NCBI GenBank assembly: GCA_003551965.1
Contig: PUOC01000166.1
Location: 1-39,808 of the forward strand
From: Clostridiales bacterium
GTDB taxonomy: Bacteria > Bacillota > Limnochordia > Darwinibacteriales > B1SED10-159
DNA: 39,808 nt
Reading direction: 5' to 3'
Both the position numbers and the translations under genes were made by a program. Below are positions 17,460 to 24,431 of the stretch, piece by piece. The stretch's first letter is position 1, and each line of letters starts with the position of its first letter. The notes beneath the pieces were generated by a model. It was not told where the DNA came from. It worked only from the letters and a program-made list of their open reading frames with translations, and did no database searches.

Positions 17460-17843
17460 CTACACCTCCTCCAACAGTGCATCATATTCGTCCGCGGTCA
17501 TGAGGTCCTTCAACTGCGACTCATCATTGATCTCCAGTTCGGCAATCCAGCCTTCGTCGAAGGGAGACTCGTTGACCAGTTCAGGGCTGTCCTCCAGCGC
17601 TTCATTGACAGCCTTCACTGTGCCGCTGACCGGAGCGTAGATGTCAGACACCGCCTTGACAGACTCCACAACCGCAAACCCTTCGCCCTCTTCCACAATC
17701 AGCTCTGGTGCCGGAAGCTCTACAAATACCACATCGCCAAGTTCATTCTGGGCGTACTCAGTGATCCCTATGCGGGCCGTTCCATCAATTACGCGTACCC
17801 ATTCATGGTCCTTCGTGTACAAATAGTCTCTTGGATTTGCCAT
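17460..17843 (-). CDS. gcvH: Glycine cleavage system H protein
   Basis: Lipoylated carrier that shuttles the aminomethyl arm between P, T and L proteins. The 127-residue protein has the lipoyl lysine in VESVKAVSDIYAPVSG near residue 63 and the standard HEWV and IGITEYAQNELGDVVFVELP segments. It is the likely substrate of LipM and the radical SAM pair encoded downstream. Two bases separate its stop from the gcvPA start. The L protein (dihydrolipoamide dehydrogenase) is not in this window. Confidence 0.98.
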   Translation of the reverse strand: MANPRDYLYTKDHEWVRVIDGTARIGITEYAQNELGDVVFVELPAPELIVEEGEGFAVVESVKAVSDIYAPVSGTVKAVNEALEDSPELVNESPFDEGWIAELEINDESQLKDLMTADEYDALLEEV

Positions 17844-17859
17844 CCTGTGCTACCTCCCG

Positions 17860-18942
17860 TTATTTTTTTCCTTGGACGAAACGTCCTTTGTGCGTTAGTG
17901 CCTTGAGCTGCCGGTTGCGCACTTGTACATACACTTCCGTACCGGCCTTGTTCCAGGGCCGTTGGATGTATCCCAAACCAATTCCTTTTTGAAGACTAGG
18001 CGACATGGATCCGCTGGTCACTGTGCCTATGGGAGAACCCTGCCCATCCAAGATGGTACATCCGGACCGTGCAATCCCCCGTTCTTGAAGAATAAACCCT
18101 GCCAAGCGTCGACCAAGGCCCTCCTCTCTCTGCTTTGTCAAGACCGCCTTTCCTAGGAATTCTGTATCCCACGCCACAGCGAAGGACAATCCGGCCTCCA
18201 GCGGCGTGGTTGACTCGTCAATGTCCTGTCCGTACAGCGGCAGACGAGCTTCAAGACGCAGCGTGTCCCGGGCACCTAGTCCGATCGGCTGCATGCCATG
18301 GGGCTGGCCTTCTTTCAATAACATGTTCCACACGGTCTGAACGGCACCGGCAGAAACGTAGATCTCGAAGCCGTCTTCTCCTGTGTAACCGGTACGCGAG
18401 ATGCGAACACGGATACCATTCCACACATAGTCCCAGTACCGAAAATTCCCCAGTGACCCGTGATCACAAGCGAAGGCTGTGTTCACAATGGTCTCCGCTT
18501 CCGGCCCTTGGATTGCTAAGAGGGCGGTGTCGGCCGAAATGTTCTCCAAGGTTGTACCCGGCAGCAGATGATCTCTTATCCACCGTTCGTCCTTCTCCAC
18601 GTTTGCAGCGTTTACAACAGCAAAGAAACCATCGCCTTCCCGGTAAATCACCAGGTCGTCAACGATACCTCCCCGCTCATTCATCAGGGGGCTGTAAAGC
18701 ACTTGGCCCGGTTCTAGCTTTGACGGGTCATTGGATATGAGACGGTCCAGGGTTGCAAGCGCGGTGTCGCCCGAAAGCCTCAGCTCACCCATGTGACTGA
18801 GATCGAAAAGCCCGGCCTTTTCGCGAACGCACAGGTGTTCCTCGACCAAGCTCGTATAGTGTACGGGCATCTCCCAGCCGTGGAAGTTCATCATTCGAGC
18901 GCCTTGTTGGCGGTGCTGTTCTGTTAGTGGTGTGTTCTTCAC
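17860..18942 (-). CDS. gcvT: Aminomethyltransferase (glycine cleavage T protein)
   Basis: Uses tetrahydrofolate to release ammonia from aminomethyl-GcvH and form methylene-THF. From the GTG at 18942 the protein has 360 residues and begins KNTPLTEQHRQQGARMMNFHGWEMP, cut here to its hallmark parts; LSHMGEL near 50 and the folate-site aspartate region ISNDPSKLEPGQVLYSPL follow, and the C terminus has GTVTSGSMSPSLQKGIGLGYI. GTG at 18942 is preferred because AAAGGTGGG lies in front of it and it matches the family N terminus; a GTG at 18957 overlaps that site. First gene of the gcv operon. Confidence 0.96.
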   Translation of the reverse strand: MKNTPLTEQHRQQGARMMNFHGWEMPVHYTSLVEEHLCVREKAGLFDLSHMGELRLSGDTALATLDRLISNDPSKLEPGQVLYSPLMNERGGIVDDLVIYREGDGFFAVVNAANVEKDERWIRDHLLPGTTLENISADTALLAIQGPEAETIVNTAFACDHGSLGNFRYWDYVWNGIRVRISRTGYTGEDGFEIYVSAGAVQTVWNMLLKEGQPHGMQPIGLGARDTLRLEARLPLYGQDIDESTTPLEAGLSFAVAWDTEFLGKAVLTKQREEGLGRRLAGFILQERGIARSGCTILDGQGSPIGTVTSGSMSPSLQKGIGLGYIQRPWNKAGTEVYVQVRNRQLKALTHKGRFVQGKK

Positions 18943-19256
18943 GATATGAGGCCCCACCTTTCTGCCACTACCATCAAACGCATAGTCACAAAATTTACTT
19001 CGTTCTTGGACCCGATATTCCTTCTATGTGTCTTCCCATTCTAATTCGCGGCCAGCCCGCAGTCTCGGGCCCACTTCACTCGTTCGTCCAGCATAGCGCG
19101 GGTGGTGCTGCCATGGAACGCTGGCCAGGGCCTAGACTCTTGTCTACTTATCCCCGCTATCCACAGCCCATGTGGATAATTTGTGAGTAACCTCGAACCG
19201 TGCCCTAGACAGCATGGTGTATAATGTACATAGTGTAAAGAAAGTGAGGGTGCAAC
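18943..19256. other. Divergent intergenic region gcvT / CDF exporter
   Basis: 314 bases without a gene. It holds the DnaA-box cluster, and on the plus strand a TATAAT at 19220-19225 that is a likely -10 box of the CDF gene, with only a poor -35. The gcvT side shows no glycine riboswitch: neither of the tandem-aptamer core motifs is visible. Confidence 0.6.
19148..19179. promoter_or_regulatory. DnaA-box cluster between gcvT and the CDF gene
   Basis: A perfect DnaA box TTATCCACA is on the minus strand at 19179-19171. A one-mismatch box CTATCCACA is at 19157-19165 on the plus strand, making an inverted pair with a 5-base spacer, and TTATCCCCG at 19148-19156 is a weaker third. The site lies in the upstream region of both divergent genes, about 15 kb from dnaA. 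Confidence 0.65.
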
Positions 19257-20150
19257 GTGGTCGAAGATCGAGTTCGGACAGGCAATCGAGTGTCCGCCAT
19301 CAGCATTGCCGCAAACATATTGCTAGCCGCTGTGAAGCTGTCCGCAGGCTTGTTGGCCAACAGCAGTGCTATGATAAGTGACAGCGTCCATTCTTTGTCG
19401 GATAGTGTCTCCACTGTCATTGTCTTGATCGGCCTCCGCATCGCAGACGTTCCCGCGGATCCCGAACACCCCTACGGCCACGGCCGTGCAGAGACCGTAG
19501 CGGCCAAACTGGTGGCGCTGCTGTTGGTTTTTACGGCCCTTGGACTGGGCTACTCCTCTTTGAGTATTCTGTTGAGGGGCACAGCGGTCTCGCCTGGATC
19601 GCTGGCGCTGGTAGCGGCTGTCTTTTCCATTGCTGTTAAAGAAAGTATGTATCGCTACGTAATGGCCCAAGGCCTCCGTATCGAAAGCAATGCCATGCAG
19701 GCCGACGCCTGGCATCACCGGACGGACGCCCTGTCATCGGTCACGGCGCTGTTGGGAGTTTTGGGGGCGATGGTGGGCTTTCCATTTCTAGACCCAGCGG
19801 CAGCGCTGGTGGTTGCAGCCATGATTCTGAAGACTGGCGTTGCCATCTACTGGCGGTCTGTCGACGAGTTAGTGGATCGCTCCCCAAGCGATGATATTCT
19901 CCGTGGTATCCGTTGGGAAGCGGAGCAAACGCCCGGAGTTGTTCACGTCAATGAGGTCAAGGCACGCAGCCATGGACCCTACGTCTATGTTGATCTCAAG
20001 ATCTGTGTGGATCCTTTCATCACTGTGCAGGCGGGGCACGATATAGCGCATGAAACGGCCGAAAGCCTGCGTGCACTGCCTAGGGTAAAGGACGTTCTCG
20101 TCCATGTAAATCCGTGTTCTCACCAGGATCATCAGCAGGACGACGCGTGA
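19257..20150 (+). CDS. Cation diffusion facilitator family metal exporter
   Basis: Proton-driven efflux of a divalent metal (Zn, Fe or Mn) across the membrane. The 297-residue protein has six predicted helices; the metal site is visible as HSLSD in helix 2 (DSVHSLSD) and HHRTD in helix 5, both HxxxD. The second helix pair is followed by a C-terminal cytoplasmic domain (about 210-290) with the ferredoxin-like fold of the family, GVVHVNEVKARSHGPYVYVD. The start is GTG at 19257 after GTGAGGG. It is a monocistronic gene, with DnaA boxes upstream and a strong hairpin after it. Metal choice cannot be stated. Confidence 0.92.
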   Translation: MVEDRVRTGNRVSAISIAANILLAAVKLSAGLLANSSAMISDSVHSLSDSVSTVIVLIGLRIADVPADPEHPYGHGRAETVAAKLVALLLVFTALGLGYSSLSILLRGTAVSPGSLALVAAVFSIAVKESMYRYVMAQGLRIESNAMQADAWHHRTDALSSVTALLGVLGAMVGFPFLDPAAALVVAAMILKTGVAIYWRSVDELVDRSPSDDILRGIRWEAEQTPGVVHVNEVKARSHGPYVYVDLKICVDPFITVQAGHDIAHETAESLRALPRVKDVLVHVNPCSHQDHQQDDA

Positions 20151-20191
20151 CGACCAGCCGACGGAAATCCATGGCTGGTCGTCACCTTTAT
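20147..20191 (+). terminator. Hairpin terminator of the CDF gene
   Basis: Perfect 13-bp stem GTGACGACCAGCC (20147-20159) with GGCTGGTCGTCAC (20173-20185), starting at the stop codon and followed by CTTTATT. The T run is imperfect but the stem is very stable. Confidence 0.75.
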
Positions 20192-20198
20192 TCCCTGA

Positions 20199-20750
20199 CT
20201 ATCGAACAAAGAGGAAATACGCAAGAACCGCAATCAGCACGGTCCAGATCAACCGCATCATGCGCCGCTGCTTAGGAGAATTGCGAATAGAACGTTTCAT
20301 CTGGTCCTTATCCAGATGCTGTGCCTTCTTCAGCATATCTACACTCTCCGATACACGGCCTGTCCGCTTGTAAAGGACACCAAGGTTATGGTGGGCCACA
20401 GGATACTCAGGGTCTAAGCGGATGGCCGTCTCGTACTCTCGAATGGCCCGCTCAGTCATTCCCCGCTCTTGGTAGATGTTTCCCAGATTACTGTGGGCCA
20501 TGGCGATATTTGGATCGATGCGCAGTGCCCGGTTGAAACAGTTCTCCGCCGCGGAGTAGTTTTGACGGCGCGCATGAATGACCCCCATTTTATTGATGGC
20601 TTCGGCATCGTCAGGATCTATCTCCAACAAGTCCTGCAGTGTTTCCTCTGCGTTATCCAGATCCCACTTCTCCAGCTGCATGATAGCTTGATCCCAGAGC
20701 TGTTCCTGTCTTTCTTCGGTGGTCTGTACCTGTTCTAGGCTTTCGCTCAC
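20199..20750 (-). CDS. TPR-repeat protein with C-terminal membrane anchor
   Basis: From the GTG at 20750 the protein has 183 residues. Four TPR units cover about residues 20-155, with consensus patches such as AINKMGVIHARRQNYSAAE, AHSNLGNIYQERGMTERAI and AHHNLGVLYKRTGRVSES. A basic stretch (KRSIRNSPKQRRMMR) leads into a single hydrophobic helix ending FLFVR, so it is a tail-anchored protein with the TPR domain probably in the cytoplasm. GTG at 20750 is chosen since AAGGAAGGG lies 11 bases before it; the open frame continues upstream without TPR homology. Function unknown; it follows the parB region on the same strand but a 364-base gap with parS separates them. Confidence 0.8.
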   Translation of the reverse strand: MSESLEQVQTTEERQEQLWDQAIMQLEKWDLDNAEETLQDLLEIDPDDAEAINKMGVIHARRQNYSAAENCFNRALRIDPNIAMAHSNLGNIYQERGMTERAIREYETAIRLDPEYPVAHHNLGVLYKRTGRVSESVDMLKKAQHLDKDQMKRSIRNSPKQRRMMRLIWTVLIAVLAYFLFVR

Positions 20751-21114
20751 CTTGTTCACCACCCTTCCTTCGGGACTCGTTCCTAGTATCCAAGGCAGCG
20801 CCGTTGGAGCCGTGGCAGGCCGGCGCAAAAGCCGGCACCCAAGTTCTGGTCTTTCCGAGGGAACCATTGCGGTTTTTGGGGTATTCCCTCAGATTGTCTG
20901 CGGCAATAGGCCTGCCGAGAGCGGCGGTTGAAACGGGGGTTCGCAAACGAGCTTTCCATTGGGTTGCGATCAATCGGGAACGTTTTCGGCTCATGGCGAT
21001 TTTTATGGATGTTTGCCAGGAATGAGCTGCACCCATGTTCCACGTGGAACATTGTCTTTCTGGCCGCCGTGGAACTCTTACGTCTGAGATCCGCAGGCCC
21101 GTGCATTCAGTTTC
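20751..21114. other. Intergenic region between the TPR gene and parB, with parS
   Basis: 364 bases without a gene. It carries one perfect parS (21036-21051), a GCCGGC hairpin at 20819-20836 and a GAGGGAA/TTCCCTC inverted repeat at 20857-20890. No clear terminator follows parB. Confidence 0.7.
21036..21051. promoter_or_regulatory. parS centromere site
   Basis: TGTTCCACGTGGAACA, a perfect 16-bp palindrome matching the bacterial parS consensus with one base of difference from the Bacillus subtilis form. It lies 64 bases beyond the parB stop and nucleates ParB sliding clamps. Confidence 0.95.
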
Positions 21115-21939
21115 TCACGGTGCCTTCACCATTTCAAGAATTCTCTCCAACTCTTCATCGGAGTAATATTGTATTTCAATGCGCCCGCGGCCCTTTTTGT
21201 AATGCAGCCGTACCTTAGTGCCAAAGACTTCTTCCAACTTCTCTTCAATGGACACCACCTCGGGGTCCGGTTCCGATGTTCCACGTGGAACACTGTTCCT
21301 CTCAGCCGCCGCCAATTTCTCCAAGGCCCTAACCGACAGCTGATCCTCCACGGCCCGCTGCGCCAACCGCCGACGCCACGCCCCCTCGTCAACACCCAAC
21401 AACACTTTGGCGTGCCCGCGAGTCAGAGACCCTGCCGCCAGATGCTCCAGAATCGAATCATCTAGTGACAGCAGCCGTACAGTATTCGCTATACTGGAGC
21501 GTCGCTTCCCGACAACCTCAGCCACTTCTTCTTGCGTGAGCGAAAACTCGTCCATCAGCTTCTTATAACCTGTAGCTTCTTCCACTACGTTTAGATCTTC
21601 TCGCTGCAGATTCTCGATCAACGAGATCTGCATCATCTTCTCGTCACTGAGCTCCTGCACCATGGCGGGGATATCTTCTAGCCCCGCCAATTCACTGGCA
21701 CGGCACCGTCGCTCACCCATGACGATCTCATAGTTCTCCCCATCGGGGCGCACCAAGATAGGTTCAATGACACCGTGGGCCCGAATGGAATCCGCCAACT
21801 CCTGCAGTCGATCCTGGTCAAAATGTTTGCGCGGCTGATAAGGATTAGGCCTAATTTGGCTCAAAGGAATCCGGTCGTGCGCCTCGGCCTTTGCGGGAAT
21901 AAGCGCTTTCAACCCTTTGCCTAACGCCTTTCTAGTCAT
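21115..21939 (-). CDS. parB: Chromosome partitioning protein ParB (Spo0J)
   Basis: CTP-dependent DNA clamp that loads at parS, spreads and organises the origin with ParA and SMC. The 274-residue protein has the ParA-stimulating basic N terminus (RKALGKGLKALIP), the CTP-binding GERRCRASELAG, the helix-turn-helix region and a C-terminal dimer domain. Its specificity positions (Caulobacter numbering 173/179/184/201) read R, T, S, G, the ParB type that selects parS. ATG at 21939 is chosen for the AGGAGGT site eight bases before it; it overlaps the parA stop by 8 bases. Its own coding sequence holds a second parS. Confidence 0.97.
   Translation of the reverse strand: MTRKALGKGLKALIPAKAEAHDRIPLSQIRPNPYQPRKHFDQDRLQELADSIRAHGVIEPILVRPDGENYEIVMGERRCRASELAGLEDIPAMVQELSDEKMMQISLIENLQREDLNVVEEATGYKKLMDEFSLTQEEVAEVVGKRRSSIANTVRLLSLDDSILEHLAAGSLTRGHAKVLLGVDEGAWRRRLAQRAVEDQLSVRALEKLAAAERNSVPRGTSEPDPEVVSIEEKLEEVFGTKVRLHYKKGRGRIEIQYYSDEELERILEMVKAP
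21277..21292. promoter_or_regulatory. Second parS site, inside parB
   Basis: TGTTCCACGTGGAACA, identical to the intergenic copy and 241 bases from it. It falls in the parB reading frame over Val-Pro-Arg-Gly-Thr. A parS within the parB gene is also found in Bacillus subtilis. Confidence 0.95.
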
Positions 21940-22699
21940 CACCCATGACCTCCTGTGCTAACTGCCGGTACGCCGCCGCCCCCTTGGATCTGTCATCATA
22001 TAACGGGATGGGCTCCCCAAAACTAGGTGCTTCACTGAGGCGGACATTGCGGGGAATCAGTGCATCATATACTTTGATCTGATTCTGAAAGTAGTTCTGC
22101 ACATCTTCCATGACCTGCTGGGACAGATTTGTACGGGAATCATACATGGTCAACACAACGCCTTCCCACTCCAAGCCTGGATTTAAATGTTCCTGCACCA
22201 TGGCAATGGTGCTGACCAATTGACTCAAGCCTTCCAGAGCATAATACTCACACTGGATAGGCACAATGACAGTATTCGAAGCACTGAGTCCGTTAATTGT
22301 CAGCAGCCCCAACGAAGGCGGAGAGTCAATCAGTATGTAATCATACGCGTCGGCAACACCCTCTAGCGCACGTTTTAGTTTGAACTCTCTGGACATGGTG
22401 CTGACCAGCTCGATTTCGGCTCCCGCCAATTCAATGGTCGCCGGCGCAACCCACAGGCCATCAACTCTCGTTTTGGCAACGATTCTATCAATTCGCTCGC
22501 CTTCGATCAGTACGGCGTACATGCACCGCTCGACGCTGCCTTTATCCACACCGACACCGCTGGTGGCATTGCCCTGCGGATCGATGTCCACAAGCAGGAC
22601 ACGCTTCCCCGCCATGGCCATATAGGCACCAAGGTTCACCGCTGTCGTGCTCTTTCCTACGCCGCCTTTTTGGTTAACGATGCTGATGATTTTCCCCAT
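21932..22699 (-). CDS. parA: Chromosome partitioning ATPase ParA (Soj)
   Basis: Deviant Walker ATPase that binds DNA and DnaA and drives origin segregation with ParB. The 255-residue protein has the deviant Walker A KGGVGKSTT at residues 10-18, the Walker A-prime DIDPQGNAT near 40 and DYILIDSPPSLG near 118. Its ribosome site lies inside the 3' end of noc, whose stop is 26 bases within parA. The order noc-parA-parB is that of Bacillus noc-soj-spo0J. Confidence 0.98.
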   Translation of the reverse strand: MGKIISIVNQKGGVGKSTTAVNLGAYMAMAGKRVLLVDIDPQGNATSGVGVDKGSVERCMYAVLIEGERIDRIVAKTRVDGLWVAPATIELAGAEIELVSTMSREFKLKRALEGVADAYDYILIDSPPSLGLLTINGLSASNTVIVPIQCEYYALEGLSQLVSTIAMVQEHLNPGLEWEGVVLTMYDSRTNLSQQVMEDVQNYFQNQIKVYDALIPRNVRLSEAPSFGEPIPLYDDRSKGAAAYRQLAQEVMGDD

Positions 22700-23609
22700 T
22701 TTCCTTCTCCCCCCTTCCCGGTTTGCGAATTTGCACCACGACCGTATACCGGTCGTCCTTATCGTCTTCGCTCATCTCCACTTCTACACCTGTTTCCTCC
22801 AAACGCTTTGTCATTTTTTTCATGTTAGTTGTAAACCATTGGAATTGCTTGCTTTTTGATTGTTTTCGCCTTCCTTTATTTTGTTGTGTATTCTTGCTTT
22901 TGCTACGTGTTTTGGCTAAATTCTCGCTTTGCTGAACATTTAACTTTTTGCTTGCAATCTCTTTAACTAACTCTAGTTGCTCTTCCTCGCTATCCAATTG
23001 TAGAAGCGCCCTCGCATGTCTTTCGCTCAACATTTCCCGGGAAATAACGGTCCGAACTTCATCCGGAAGCTTCAACAGACGCAGTTTATTGGCGATCGAT
23101 GACTGGCTTCTCCCGAGGCGCTCTGCTAGTTGCTCTTGCGTCAGGCCGAACTCCTCCAAAAGATTGCTGTATCCCTCGGCCTCCTCGAAAAAGCCCAAGT
23201 CCCTCCTTTGGAGGTTTTCGATCAGAGCCATCTCTGCTGCCGCCTTGTCCGTCAGATCCCGAACGACAGCCGGAATCGTTTGCCAGCCCAACATACGGCA
23301 AGCCCGCAACCGCCGCTCGCCGATAATCAAATCGTACCCGTCTTTGCCCTGGCGCACAACCACAGGATGAAGGACGCCGTGTTCTTGGATGGACTGCGCC
23401 AGCTCGCCCAATCCCGATTCCTCAAACTCCGTCCTTGGTTGGTAAGGATTGGCCTTGATTTCTCCAGTGGGTACTTCCTTGATGCTTTCCATCCACTGGC
23501 CCTTGGGCGCGTCCTCTTCTTGTTCCTCCACAGCCACTTCGTTAGGCCTTTCTGGTTCTTGATCCCGCTGCCGACCGCGCAACATTTCGGTCAATTTCAA
23601 CCACGCCAC
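22674..23609 (-). CDS. noc: Nucleoid occlusion protein Noc
   Basis: ParB paralogue that binds Noc-binding sites, spreads as a CTP clamp and, through an N-terminal amphipathic helix, contacts the membrane to block FtsZ over the nucleoid. The 311-residue protein begins AWLKLTEMLRGRQ, an amphipathic helix, and has the CTP motif GERRLRACRMLG. At the four specificity positions (Caulobacter ParB numbering 173, 179, 184, 201) it reads Q, K, K, R, the exact set known to switch ParB to Noc specificity. The gene contains a perfect Noc-binding site. The start is uncertain: GTG at 23609 is very near GGAGG, and TTG at 23600 has better spacing. A long basic Lys/Ser/Gln stretch near 240 is unusual. Confidence 0.93.
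   Translation of the reverse strand: MAWLKLTEMLRGRQRDQEPERPNEVAVEEQEEDAPKGQWMESIKEVPTGEIKANPYQPRTEFEESGLGELAQSIQEHGVLHPVVVRQGKDGYDLIIGERRLRACRMLGWQTIPAVVRDLTDKAAAEMALIENLQRRDLGFFEEAEGYSNLLEEFGLTQEQLAERLGRSQSSIANKLRLLKLPDEVRTVISREMLSERHARALLQLDSEEEQLELVKEIASKKLNVQQSENLAKTRSKSKNTQQNKGRRKQSKSKQFQWFTTNMKKMTKRLEETGVEVEMSEDDKDDRYTVVVQIRKPGRGEKENGENHQHR
23032..23045. promoter_or_regulatory. Perfect Noc-binding site inside noc
   Basis: ATTTCCCGGGAAAT, the 14-bp Noc-binding consensus defined in Bacillus subtilis, without mismatch. It falls in the noc coding sequence over Ile-Ser-Arg-Glu-Met. Confidence 0.88.
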
Positions 23610-23639
23610 CTCCCTCCATATCTAGTAGTGTATTCGTGA

Positions 23640-23669
23640 AACCATACATGGTTCCTGCCATATAACCAA
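23640..23669 (-). promoter_or_regulatory. Candidate noc-parA-parB promoter with dyad
   Basis: On the minus strand TTGGTT (23669-23664) and TATGGT (23646-23641) are 17 bases apart. The -10 overlaps the inverted repeat AACCAT-AC-ATGGTT (23640-23653), which could be an operator. Match to consensus is only fair. Confidence 0.35.
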
Positions 23670-23699
23670 GTTACGGTAAAAACACCAGGATCGCGTTAT

Positions 23700-24431
23700 T
23701 CAAAGCGGTCGTCGTGTTGGCACTCCGGCCTTGCGGGGATAACGATTCTTCACCCCAGCCACTTTCTCATACTTCATGAGATACCGTTCGCCCATGCAGC
23801 GGGGCAAGCGAACATATATTCTCTTTGCTTCCGCTAGGCCCAACTCGTGCCGCATAGTTCTTCTATCTATCCGTTCGTCAGCCGCGCCCGGGCCTTTCAT
23901 GCACAGAACCAACCCGCCAACGGCCACTAACGGGCTCATATATTCCAACAGGACAGGAAGCGGGCCCACAGCCCTGGCCACGGCCCATCGATGCGCTTCC
24001 CGGAACGCGTCATGCCTACCCACATCTTCTGCCCGTCCGTGTACGGCTTGCACACCCTCCAATTCCATCCGTTCAATCACATCTTGTAAAAAACGGACTT
24101 TCTTCGCCAACGAGTCCACCAGGGTAACCGAAAAGCCGCCCGCCACAGCTAGGGGGATCCCTGGGTAGCCGGCACCCGTTCCGACGTCAATACCAGGACC
24201 GGCAGGGATCTGCGCCTGCAGACAGCAAAGAGAATCAATAATATGCTTGACAGCGAACTCTTCCGGATGTTCGATGCGGGTTAAATTTACGTGCCGATTG
24301 GCCTCCAATACCAACCCAGCGTGACGCAGCAGAAGCTGGAGTTGTTCACCGGATAGATGTACACCGATGGCCGGAAGTTCCACGCGCAGAATTTCGCCCA
24401 TGGACTGCAGAGGCTCCTTATTACTGTTCAC
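23700..24431 (-). CDS. rsmG: 16S rRNA (guanine(527)-N7)-methyltransferase RsmG
   Basis: Methylates G527 of 16S rRNA using S-adenosylmethionine; loss gives low-level streptomycin resistance. The 243-residue protein has NLTRIEHPEEFAVKHIIDSL near 60, the SAM-binding DVGTGAGYPGIPLA near 90 and VHGRAEDVGR with ARAVGPL. The GTG at 24431 is chosen because AAGGAG lies eight bases before it; it overlaps the upstream mnmG stop by 11 bases, so the genes are coupled. The frame extends further upstream without homology. Confidence 0.96.
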   Translation of the reverse strand: MNSNKEPLQSMGEILRVELPAIGVHLSGEQLQLLLRHAGLVLEANRHVNLTRIEHPEEFAVKHIIDSLCCLQAQIPAGPGIDVGTGAGYPGIPLAVAGGFSVTLVDSLAKKVRFLQDVIERMELEGVQAVHGRAEDVGRHDAFREAHRWAVARAVGPLPVLLEYMSPLVAVGGLVLCMKGPGAADERIDRRTMRHELGLAEAKRIYVRLPRCMGERYLMKYEKVAGVKNRYPRKAGVPTRRPL

